Source: Acetobacteraceae bacterium H6797
GTDB taxonomy: Bacteria; Pseudomonadota; Alphaproteobacteria; Acetobacterales; Acetobacteraceae
Length of the DNA: 64,000 nucleotides
Direction: 5' to 3'
NCBI GenBank assembly: GCA_015223225.1
Contig: JADFCQ010000007.1
Location: 124,001-188,000 of the forward strand
Of this stretch, positions 57,511 to 64,000 are shown piece by piece. A program made the position numbers and the translations under genes. The stretch's first letter is position 1; each line of letters begins with the position of its first letter. A model generated the notes under the pieces. It was not told where the DNA came from. It made no database searches and saw nothing but the letters and a program-made list of their open reading frames with translations.

Positions 57511-59049
57511 TTAACGCCCTCGGCGCGTGAGCACGCGCAGGAAGGTGCGCAGGTTCATACCGCCCAACAGATGCGCGCTGCCGAAATACACCACCATGCC
57601 CACCGCGATCAGCAGCGCGAGCCAGACGAGTTTCAGCAGCCCGCCGGCCGGGAAAAGCGCCATGCCCAGCAGCCAGAGCACCAGCGCCATCAGCGCCACC
57701 GCGCCCAGCAGCCGGGGCAGGCGGTGCCGCAGCTGCCGGTCGGGCACGAAATGCCGCCGCCGTGCCAGCACCATCCCCAGCGCCGCCGCATTGAACCAGG
57801 CGGCCAGCGAGGTGGAGAGCGCGATGCCCACATGCGCGATCACCGGCGCGAGCAGCAGGTTCAGCGCCAGGTTCAGCGCCACCGCGCAGGCGCCGATCTT
57901 CACCGGCGTGGCCGTATCGCCCCGCGCGAAGAAGCCCGGCGCGAAGGCCTTCACCAGCACATAGGCCGGCAGGCCCAGCGCATAGGCCACGAGTGCCGAG
58001 GCCGTGCCATTGGCCTCGAACTCCCCGAAGGCGCCGCGTTGGAACAGCGCCGAAACCACCGGCCAGGCCACCACCATCAGCGCGCCCGCCGCCGGCAGGG
58101 TGAGCGCGAGAGACATTTCCAGCGCGCGGTTCATGGTCCGATGCGCCGAGTAGGGCTGGTTCTGCCGCAACTGCCGCGCGAGCACCGGCAGCGTCGCCGT
58201 CCCGATCGCGGCGCCGATCACGCCCAACGGCAATTGCCCGACGCGGTCGGCGTAATAGAGGAAGGACACCGCGCCGGCCGGCAGGGTGGAGGCGATGATC
58301 ACGTCGATGGCCAGGTTGAGCTGCGTCACCCCTGCGCCCAGCACGCCCGGGCCCATGCGGCGCAGCACCTGCTTCACCTCGGGCGTCAGCCGCGGCACCG
58401 AGATCAGCTTCAGCGCCATCCCCGCCTTGGCCGCCGCGTAGCTCACCATGGCCAGCTGCGCGACGCCCGAGGCCAGCACGCCCCAGGCCAGGGCATGGCC
58501 CGGCGTCGGCACGAAGGGGTTCAGCACCAGCAGCGCGGCCATGGACAGCAGGTTGAATAGCACCGGCGCCGCGGCGGCCGCCGCGAAACGGTCCAGCCCG
58601 TTCAGCACGCCCGAGACCAGCGCCGTGAGGCAGATGAAGAGCAGATAGGGGAAGGTGATCCGCGTCATCTCGACCGAGAGCGAGAAGCGCAGCGGATCAT
58701 CATGGAAACCCGGCGCCAGCACCGCGATCACCTGCGGCATGAAGACCATGCCCAGCACCACCAGCAGGCTCAGCCAGAGCGTCATCAGCGTGGCCATGCG
58801 CTCGGCCAGCTCTCGCGCCCGCGCCCGGCCCTCGACCGCCAGCGTGCCCGTGAAGGCCGGCACGAAGGCGGCGTTGAAGGCCCCCTCGCCGAATAGCCGG
58901 CGGAAGAGATTCGGCAGCTTGAGCGCGATGAAGAAGGCATCGGCCACCGGCCCCGCCCCCATGCTGGCCGCGATCAACATATCCCGGCCAAAACCCAGGA
59001 TACGGCTGACCATCGTCCAGCCTCCGACCGTCAGCACCCCACGCAGCAT
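57511..59049 (-). CDS. murJ: Lipid II flippase MurJ
   Basis: A 512-residue polytopic MOP-family flippase with about 14 helices. Conserved GWTMVSRILGFGRDMLIAASMG (helix 1 region), the DAFFIALKLPNLFRRLFGEGAFNAAFVP segment with key arginines, and FLYYADRVGQLPLGVIGAAIGTATLPVLA are present. It moves lipid II across the inner membrane for peptidoglycan assembly. ATG 59049 is the family start; upstream in-frame sequence belongs to the repeat region. Confidence 0.95.
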   Translation of the reverse strand: MLRGVLTVGGWTMVSRILGFGRDMLIAASMGAGPVADAFFIALKLPNLFRRLFGEGAFNAAFVPAFTGTLAVEGRARARELAERMATLMTLWLSLLVVLGMVFMPQVIAVLAPGFHDDPLRFSLSVEMTRITFPYLLFICLTALVSGVLNGLDRFAAAAAAPVLFNLLSMAALLVLNPFVPTPGHALAWGVLASGVAQLAMVSYAAAKAGMALKLISVPRLTPEVKQVLRRMGPGVLGAGVTQLNLAIDVIIASTLPAGAVSFLYYADRVGQLPLGVIGAAIGTATLPVLARQLRQNQPYSAHRTMNRALEMSLALTLPAAGALMVVAWPVVSALFQRGAFGEFEANGTASALVAYALGLPAYVLVKAFAPGFFARGDTATPVKIGACAVALNLALNLLLAPVIAHVGIALSTSLAAWFNAAALGMVLARRRHFVPDRQLRHRLPRLLGAVALMALVLWLLGMALFPAGGLLKLVWLALLIAVGMVVYFGSAHLLGGMNLRTFLRVLTRRGR

Positions 59050-59076
59050 GGCCGTCGCACTCCTGTGGTGGGCTGC

Positions 59077-59269
59077 CCAGGAGGCTCTGCCCCCTGGACC
59101 CCCGGCAAGAACCTGAGGTTCTTGCATCTCCCGTTAGTTTGGAAATTCCGGGCTGGGTAGCGAGGCGAGCGTAGCCGCCGCCTCGCTACCCAGCCCGGAA
59201 TTTCCAAGTCCTGGAAGGTCCAGGAAACTCAGTTTCCTGGTGGGGGGACCGGGGGGCAAAGCCCCCCGG
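59077..59269 (-). repeat. Rearranged copy of the multi-hairpin element with a 29-bp palindrome
   Basis: From the secB side: hairpin 59249-59269 (CCGGGGGGC/GCCCCCCGG, loop AAA), hairpin 59220-59240 (CCAGGAAAC/GTTTCCTGG, loop TCA), a perfect inverted repeat 59139-59167/59179-59207 of 29 bp with an 11-base loop, then hairpins 59105-59125 (GCAAGAACC/GGTTCTTGC, loop TGA) and 59077-59097 (CCAGGAGGC/GCCCCCTGG, loop TCT). The arrangement is roughly mirror-symmetric: A-B, palindrome, B-A. Confidence 0.8.
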
Positions 59270-59279
59270 AGAAACCACC

Positions 59280-59792
59280 TCAGGCGTTCGCGACCTGCGG
59301 CGCGGCGGCGTCGCCGCGGCGGGACTGCCAGAGGGCGACGAAGTCGATGGGGGAGAGCAGGACGGGGGGGAAGCCGCCGTCGCGCGTCACATCAGCGAGG
59401 ATGTTGCGGGCGAAGGGGAAGAGCAGGCGGGGGCATTCGACGAGGAGCACGGGCTCCAGCATCTGCTGCTCGACCGTCACGGTGAAGATGCCGCAATAGA
59501 CCAGCTCGGCGATGAAGGCCGTCGTATTGCCGCCCTTGCCGTCATTGACCTGGGCGTCGGCGCGGATCTGGAGCGAGACCTCATAGAGGTTCGGGCCGCC
59601 GGAGAGCGGCTTGGCCTGCACGTCGAGCTGCAGATCGATGCGCGGCTGCTCACGTAGGGTCGCGAAGATCTCGGGCGCGCCGGGCACCTCGAAGGAGAGG
59701 TCCTTGGTGAACTGCAGGTTCAGCAGCAGGGGGCCCTGAGGAGCGTTCTGCGGGCCGTTCTGGGGAGGGGCGCCGTTGATCGAGTCGGACAT
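59280..59792 (-). CDS. secB: Protein-export chaperone SecB
   Basis: A 170-residue chaperone that holds preproteins unfolded for SecA. Conserved FTKDLSFEVPGAPEIF, YEVSLQIRADAQV, FIAELVYCGIFTV, VECPRLLFPFARNILADVTRDGGFPP and LLSPIDF are all present. A Gln/Asn/Pro-rich N-terminal extension (1-20) is typical of alphaproteobacteria. The repeat element begins 10 bases after the stop. Confidence 0.97.
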   Translation of the reverse strand: MSDSINGAPPQNGPQNAPQGPLLLNLQFTKDLSFEVPGAPEIFATLREQPRIDLQLDVQAKPLSGGPNLYEVSLQIRADAQVNDGKGGNTTAFIAELVYCGIFTVTVEQQMLEPVLLVECPRLLFPFARNILADVTRDGGFPPVLLSPIDFVALWQSRRGDAAAPQVANA

Positions 59793-59896
59793 TCGGTTCG
59801 GTTCCTTAGTGGGTGGGCGCCGCCTAGCACATCGCGGCGCCTGTCGTCAGTGGTGCTTGCCGCACCGGGTGAGGGTGGTGCTCCGCACCGGGGGCT

Positions 59897-60454
59897 TCAG
59901 TGGTGCTTCCAGACGATGGGCGCGGGCGGCGGTACGGTGGGGTCGCAGCGCAGCCAGGTGCCGTTGGCGACCGATTGGCCGGTCATGGAGAGGATGAAGC
60001 CCCAATGGGAGACCACGAGCGTCTGGCGCCAATCGGGCAGGGCGGCCTGCTCGGCGCGGAACAGCCGGGCGCGCTCCTCGACCTGGGCGGCGGGCTCTTC
60101 CTCGGCGGGCCACCAGATTTCCTCGATGGCCGAGAAATCGTGCTGGGGCCAGTTCAGCGCCAGTTCCGTCACGGGGCTGCCGATGTCGCAGACGAAGGCA
60201 TAGCGCTCCCGCACGATGGGCAGGACGGTGACGGGCAGGCCCAGCTTGCGGGCGATGGGGGCGGCGGTTTCCAGCGCGCGGGTGAAAGGGCTCGCGATGA
60301 TGCGGGTGATGCCCTCATGCGCGAGGGCCTCGGCGGCGGCGGCGGCCTGCTGATGGCCGAGCGGGGTCAGCTTCGGGTCGCGGATGCCCGGGTCCTTCCG
60401 GGTCGCGGTGAAATGCAGGTTGAATTCGCTCTGTCCGTGGCGAAGCAGGATCAT
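59897..60454 (-). CDS. Histidine phosphatase family protein
   Basis: A 185-residue phosphoglycerate-mutase-like phosphatase. The catalytic LLRHGQSEFN motif is at 3-12, the second arginine in IIASPFTRALETA (about 52-64), the proton-donor region around ERYAFVCDIG, and the second His in LVVSHWGFIL (about 148-157). The substrate is unknown. It ends VWKHH. Its stop region (TCAGTGGTGCTT) is repeated 50 bases away at 59847, in a spacer with two small GC hairpins. Confidence 0.85.
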   Translation of the reverse strand: MILLRHGQSEFNLHFTATRKDPGIRDPKLTPLGHQQAAAAAEALAHEGITRIIASPFTRALETAAPIARKLGLPVTVLPIVRERYAFVCDIGSPVTELALNWPQHDFSAIEEIWWPAEEEPAAQVEERARLFRAEQAALPDWRQTLVVSHWGFILSMTGQSVANGTWLRCDPTVPPPAPIVWKHH

Positions 60455-60554
60455 CGGCGGGCCGTCTCCTCGTAGCCTTGGGTGATAAAGGCGGAATGGC
60501 GGCGGCGGAAGCGCGTTTTATGCGCCAAGCGGGCATCCTTACCGCCTCAAGCCG

Positions 60555-60583
60555 TTGCGAATGGCGGTATCACACCCTATTTC
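60555..60583 (+). promoter_or_regulatory. Candidate promoter of timA
   Basis: TTGCGA (60555-60560), a 17-base spacer and TATTTC (60578-60583), 24 bases before the ATG, in the divergent spacer between the phosphatase and timA. Confidence 0.5.
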
Positions 60584-60606
60584 AGAAGGCCTGAACGGAG
60601 TGTGTG

Positions 60607-61257
60607 ATGCAGGGTAGTTTCCCGGTCGACCTGATCCTTTTCGGCATGGTCGCCGCTTTTCTCGTCTTGCGGCTGCGCAGCGTGCTGGGCAAGCGCACGG
60701 GCTTCGAACGCCCGCAGGCACCGCGTGAGGCCGCGCCCGGCCACGTGGTCGAGGGCGAGGCGCAGGAAATCGCCCCCATGGCCGCCCGCGGCGTGCCCAA
60801 TCCGAGCAGCCCGGCGGGCCAGGCGCTGGGCCGCATCCGCGCGGCCGACCCGAGCTTCGAGCCGGCCGGCTTCCTCCAGGGTGCCACGGGCGCCTTCGGC
60901 ATGATCGTCGAGGCCTTCGCCCGCGGTGACCGGCAGACGCTGAAGGGCCTGCTCTCCGAGGATACCTATGCCGGCTTCGAGCAGGCCATCACGGCGCGTG
61001 AGCAGGCGGGCGAGAGCCAGCGGACTGAAATCCGCAACATCGCCGAGAGCAGCATCGAGGCGGCGGATCTACGCGGCACCACGGCCGAGGTGACGGTGAA
61101 ATTTGTCTCCGACCAGGTGAACATGACCATGGCCCGTGACGGGTCCGTGGTGGCGGGCACCGACGCGGTGACGGAGCTGACCGATATCTGGACCTTCCAG
61201 CGCGACCTGCGCAGCAGCGATCCGACATGGCGTCTGACGGCGACGCAATCGGCCTGA
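60607..61257 (+). CDS. Tim44/TimA-like domain membrane protein
   Basis: A 216-residue protein. One N-terminal membrane helix (VDLILFGMVAAFLVLRL, about 6-22) is followed by a linker and a Tim44-like domain (about 85-215) with FLQGATGAFGMIVEAFARGD and the TDIWTFQRDLRSSDPTWRLT end motif. In alphaproteobacteria this TimA homologue of the mitochondrial Tim44 domain sits between secB and mltA, as here. Its role in bacterial envelope biogenesis is not well defined. A GTG one codon upstream is an alternative start. Confidence 0.87.
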   Translation: MQGSFPVDLILFGMVAAFLVLRLRSVLGKRTGFERPQAPREAAPGHVVEGEAQEIAPMAARGVPNPSSPAGQALGRIRAADPSFEPAGFLQGATGAFGMIVEAFARGDRQTLKGLLSEDTYAGFEQAITAREQAGESQRTEIRNIAESSIEAADLRGTTAEVTVKFVSDQVNMTMARDGSVVAGTDAVTELTDIWTFQRDLRSSDPTWRLTATQSA

Positions 61258-61283
61258 CGGGGGGCGGCCTTAACGAGGCCGCT

Positions 61284-61799
61284 ATGCTCGATCAGGAGAT
61301 CGCCCAGCGGCGGACGGCGCGGCTTACGCTGCGTCCCGTCGCCATGGGGGATCTCAAAGCCGCCTATGCCATCTATTCCCGGCCCGAGGTGGTGCGCCAC
61401 CGGCCTGACCCCGTGCCCGACAGCAAGGCGCTCTGCGCGCAGCGCCTCGAGAAGGAGGTGCGGCACTGGGAGAAGCACGATATCGGCCGCTGGGCCATCC
61501 TGAAGGATGGCGCCGTCATCGGCTTCGGCGGGCTGACCCATAAGGTCGGGTTTTTCGGCCTCAACCTCTCCTATCATCTCCATCCGGACCATTGGGGCCA
61601 GGGCTATGCCCAGGAATTCGTGGCCGAAGCGCTGGCCGTGGCTTTCGGCCCCCGGCAGGCGCAGCGCGTGATCGGGCTGGTGCGGCCCGTCAATCTCGCC
61701 TCGGTCCGGGTGCTGGAAAAGGCCGGTTTCGCCAAGGTGTCCGAAGTGCTGCTCGAGGGCTCGCTCTCCCTGCTCTATGCGCGGCATGCGAAGGGCTAG
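61284..61799 (+). CDS. GNAT family N-acetyltransferase (RimJ/RimL type)
   Basis: A 171-residue acetyltransferase. Conserved TARLTLRPVAMGDLKAAYAI at the N-terminus, WAILKDGAVIGFGGLTHK, and the acetyl-CoA loop HPDHWGQGYAQEFVAEAL plus VNLASVRVLEKAGFAKV near the C-terminus. RimJ/RimL-like enzymes acetylate protein N-termini, but many modify small molecules. GAGG lies five bases before ATG 61284; an ATG at 61227 inside timA would add 19 residues. It overlaps the start of mltA and interrupts the common timA-mltA adjacency. Confidence 0.87.
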   Translation: MLDQEIAQRRTARLTLRPVAMGDLKAAYAIYSRPEVVRHRPDPVPDSKALCAQRLEKEVRHWEKHDIGRWAILKDGAVIGFGGLTHKVGFFGLNLSYHLHPDHWGQGYAQEFVAEALAVAFGPRQAQRVIGLVRPVNLASVRVLEKAGFAKVSEVLLEGSLSLLYARHAKG

Positions 61800-62904
61800 C
61801 GGGCTCCTTCTCCTGCTCCTCGCCGCCTGTGGCGCCCCGCCGCCCACGAAGGTCGCGGAACTGCCCGGCTGGCGCGAGGATGCGGTGCAGGAGGCGCTTC
61901 CGGCCCTGCTCGCCGGCTGCGCGACCATCGCGAAAATGCCCGATGACCGCGCGCTGGGCGGGGAGGGCGCCGGTTCCCGCGCGGGCGATTGGCGGGCGCC
62001 CTGCGCCGAGGCCGCGGCCCTGCCGCCAGGCGATACGGCTGCCATCCGCACCTTTTTCGAGACGCGCTTCGCCCCGGAAGTGGCGGGCGAGGGCCTGTTG
62101 ACGGGCTATGACGAGCCCTCGCTGGCCGGCTCCCTGACGCCGGGCCCCGGCTACCCCTATCCGCTGCGTGGGCGGCCGGAGGATCTGGTCGAGGTCGATA
62201 TCGGCACCTTCCTGCCCGACCTGAAGGGCAAGCGCCTCGCCGGGCGGGTGGAGCGCGGCCGCCTCGTGCCCTATGCCGATCGCGCGGCCATCGAGGCGGG
62301 CGCGATCGACGACCGCTCGCCCGTCATCCTCTGGGTGGCCGATGAGGCCGAAAAATTCTTCCTGCAGATCCAGGGCTCGGGCCGGGTCGAACTGCCGGAC
62401 GGCGGCGTGGTGCGCGTGGGCTATGACGCGCAGAACGGCCGGCGCTATGTGCCCATCGGGCGGTTGCTGATCGAGCGGGGCGAGATGAAGCGCGAGGATG
62501 TCTCGCGCGATTCCATCGTGGCCTGGCTCAAGGCGAACCCCGCCAAGGCCCAGGCGCTGATGAACGAGAACCCCTCCTACGTCTTCTTCCGCCGCCGCGA
62601 GGGGTTGTCGCCCGATCTGGGCCCGCTCGGCAGCATGGGCGTGCCGCTCACGCCGGGGCGCTCGCTCGCGGTGGATCGCGCGCATTGGCCCATGGGCATG
62701 CCCTTCTGGGTGGAGGGGAAGGACCCGGTGACGGGCGCGCCCTTCCGCCGCCTGGTAGTGGCGCAGGATACGGGCGGCGCCATTCGCGGCGAGGCGCGGG
62801 GCGATCTCTTCTGGGGCTGGGGGCCTGACGCCCATCAGCGCGCCGGGCTCGCGAAGGACCAGGCGCGGTTCATCGCGCTCCGGCCGGTGGCGCGGGGGAG
62901 TTAG
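61777..62904 (+). CDS. mltA: Membrane-bound lytic murein transglycosylase A
   Basis: A 375-residue lipoprotein. The signal peptide ends in the lipobox LLAAC (Cys at about residue 18). The MltA domain has LLTGYDEPSLAGS, VEVDIGTFLPDLKGKRLAGR, FFLQIQGSGRVELPDGG and the C-terminal 3D domain with the catalytic Asp in VVAQDTGGAIRGEARGDLFWG. It cleaves the glycan backbone producing 1,6-anhydro ends. The start overlaps the GNAT gene by 23 bases; a second ATG three codons later is possible. Confidence 0.95.
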   Translation: MRGMRRASGLLLLLLAACGAPPPTKVAELPGWREDAVQEALPALLAGCATIAKMPDDRALGGEGAGSRAGDWRAPCAEAAALPPGDTAAIRTFFETRFAPEVAGEGLLTGYDEPSLAGSLTPGPGYPYPLRGRPEDLVEVDIGTFLPDLKGKRLAGRVERGRLVPYADRAAIEAGAIDDRSPVILWVADEAEKFFLQIQGSGRVELPDGGVVRVGYDAQNGRRYVPIGRLLIERGEMKREDVSRDSIVAWLKANPAKAQALMNENPSYVFFRRREGLSPDLGPLGSMGVPLTPGRSLAVDRAHWPMGMPFWVEGKDPVTGAPFRRLVVAQDTGGAIRGEARGDLFWGWGPDAHQRAGLAKDQARFIALRPVARGS

Positions 62905-62991
62905 GCGGGCCGGGGGGGCGCGGGGGGCAGTGAGCCGCTCCGCAGGCGGGAGGTGCCCCGGCTCCCCCCCCCCCCCGCGAGCGCCGAAGAA

Positions 62992-63300
62992 CTACCGCTT
63001 CCGCACGAATTCCGTGCGCAGCACCAGGCCCTTGATGCTCTCGTGCTTGCAGTCGATCTCGTCGGGGTCGTCGGTCAGGCGGATGGAGCGGATGACGGTG
63101 CCCTGCTTCAGGGTCTGGCCCGCGCCCTTCACCTTCAGATCCTTGATGAGCACGACCGAATCGCCATCGGCGAGCGTATTGCCCGCCGCGTCTCGCACCA
63201 CGACCTGCGCGGCCGCGGCGCTGGCCGCCGCGACCTCGGAGGCCGGGCGCCATTCGCCGCTGGCCTCGTCATAGACATAGTCTTCGTCATCACCGGCCAT
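62992..63300 (-). CDS. PhnA/YjdM-like protein without zinc ribbon
   Basis: A 102-residue protein. The C-terminal 65 residues match the PhnA C-terminal domain: VVRDAAGNTLADGDSVVLIKDLKVKG, TVIRSIRLTDDPDEIDCKHESIKGLVLRTEFVRK. E. coli PhnA begins with a CxxC...CxxC zinc ribbon; here it is replaced by DEDYVYDEASGEWRPASE. The historical link to alkylphosphonate use is weak, and the function is unknown. ATG 63300 is chosen over a frame five codons longer. Confidence 0.85.
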   Translation of the reverse strand: MAGDDEDYVYDEASGEWRPASEVAAASAAAAQVVVRDAAGNTLADGDSVVLIKDLKVKGAGQTLKQGTVIRSIRLTDDPDEIDCKHESIKGLVLRTEFVRKR

Positions 63301-63358
63301 GGGTGGCCCCTTCATTCCTGAAAGGGCCGCTTACGCCCGCCAAGCGGCCGGCGCAATC

Positions 63359-64000
63359 TCAGCCCTCGAGCTTCACCCCGGCGGCGCGGGCCACCGCACC
63401 CCATTTGGCGATCTCGCTGGCCACGAAGGCATTGGCCTGCTCCACCGTCTGCGGCGCCGCGGTGCCGCCGAGTTGCAGCATCCGGGCGGCGATGGCCGGG
63501 TCGCGCAGCAGGGTGGTGACGTCGACATTCACCTTCTCGACGATCTCGCGCGGCGTCGCGGCCGGGAAGGCGAGGCCCGCCCAGCCGATGGCCTCATAGC
63601 CCGGCAGGGTCTCGGCGATGGCGGGCACATCGGGCAGCTGCGGTGCGCGGGCAGCCGAGGTGACGCCGATGGCCTTGATGCGGCCGCTTTGCACATGCGG
63701 CAGGGCGCTGGCCACGCTGTCGAACATCATCGGGATATTGCCCGCCAGCAGGTCGGCCATGGCCGGGCCCGAGCCGCGATAGGGCACATGGGTGAGCTTC
63801 ACCCCGCCGCGCGCGGCGAACATCTCGGCCGAGAGATGCTGCGAGGTGCCCGGGCCGCCGCTGCCGTAATTGATGCCGCCCGGATCGGCCTTGGCCGCCG
63901 CCAGCAGCTCGGCCACCGTATTCGGCCGGAAGGAGGGGTGGGCGACGATCATCAGTGGCACGGTGAAGACCAGCGTGCAGTAGTTGAAGTCCTTCACCGC
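63359..64000 (-). CDS. Tripartite tricarboxylate transporter substrate-binding protein (Bug family), partial
   Basis: The 213 C-terminal residues of a Bug receptor; the signal peptide and N-terminal domain lie beyond the window end. Visible hallmarks are MIVAHPSFRPNTVAELLAAAKADPG, INYGSGGPGTSQHLSAEMFA, LTHVPYRGSGPAMADLLAGNIPMMFD and GWAGLAFPAATPREIVEKV. It is a distinct paralogue of the receptor at 23.4 kb, with no tctAB gene in view. Confidence 0.9.
   Translation of the reverse strand, partial: AVKDFNYCTLVFTVPLMIVAHPSFRPNTVAELLAAAKADPGGINYGSGGPGTSQHLSAEMFAARGGVKLTHVPYRGSGPAMADLLAGNIPMMFDSVASALPHVQSGRIKAIGVTSAARAPQLPDVPAIAETLPGYEAIGWAGLAFPAATPREIVEKVNVDVTTLLRDPAIAARMLQLGGTAAPQTVEQANAFVASEIAKWGAVARAAGVKLEG

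Noticed and set aside
59847..59908. 12-base direct repeat TCAGTGGTGCTT near the phosphatase stop, with two small hairpins
   Set aside because: It is short, its two copies lie 50 bases apart, and it probably reflects a local duplication or terminator-like structure; too weak to report as an element.

Overview
The window is a GC-rich chromosomal segment from an alphaproteobacterium, most likely a member of the Acetobacteraceae close to Roseomonas. The support is a coxBA-ctaB-ctaG cluster, a cvpA-purF pair, a dapF-mtaB-ftsY operon, a rimP-nusA-ylxR-infB-rbfA-truB-rpsO block, a secB/timA/mltA neighbourhood, alphaproteobacterial-type L20/L35, and orphan Bug-type tricarboxylate-transporter binding proteins. 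I see no tRNA, rRNA, CRISPR array, prophage or complete insertion sequence. Most of the window is core metabolism and information processing.

Layout: 1-6.1 kb carries the 3' end of phaR, an XRE regulator, an SDR, purF-cvpA, cysE and an orphan TonB-like protein. 6.4-10.8 kb encodes the aa3 cytochrome c oxidase core (coxB, coxA, ctaB, a 55-residue membrane protein, ctaG) without the coxC normally expected next. 10.9-15.6 kb is the fatty-acid block fabD-fabG-acpP-fabF followed by mltG. 15.8-23.3 kb has poxB, a small low-GC unknown gene, pheT-pheS, rplT-rpmI and a flavin reductase. 23.4-26.8 kb has a Bug receptor, metK and trmB. 26.8-34.9 kb is the nusA/infB operon through rpsO. 35.1-42.3 kb has a glycosyltransferase, purU, dapF-mtaB-ftsY (each gene overlapping the next by one base) and gshB. 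42.5-48.9 kb has an orphan TRAP receptor followed exactly at its stop codon by a MITE, an enoyl-CoA hydratase, a DUF2891 protein, hbd-etfA-etfB and a twin-TM protein. 49-52 kb has a large MscS channel and an ACT-like protein. 52-57.4 kb holds two tandem paralogous RTX/beta-repeat proteins. 57.5-64 kb has murJ, secB, a histidine phosphatase, timA, a GNAT enzyme, mltA, a PhnA-like protein and a second Bug receptor cut by the window end.

The most unusual content is non-coding. A modular intergenic element of 126-127 bp, built from four short hairpins (A-B-C-D), occurs in four full copies (24394, 36261, 41249, 44768), one half copy (18178) and one rearranged copy carrying a 29-bp perfect palindrome (59077). 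Every copy can be read with hairpin A nearest the stop codon of an upstream gene. The stem sequences of A, B and D differ between copies while pairing is kept, and the C hairpin and the string CCCCGCAATC are invariant or nearly so. I do not recognise this family. Other points are paired substitution of both carboxylate ligands of the Mg/Mn site in the cytochrome oxidase (Glu to Gln in CoxB, Asp to Asn in CoxA), a promoter followed by a terminator-like hairpin ahead of rimP-nusA, and the RTX pair with strong inverted repeats in both upstream regions.
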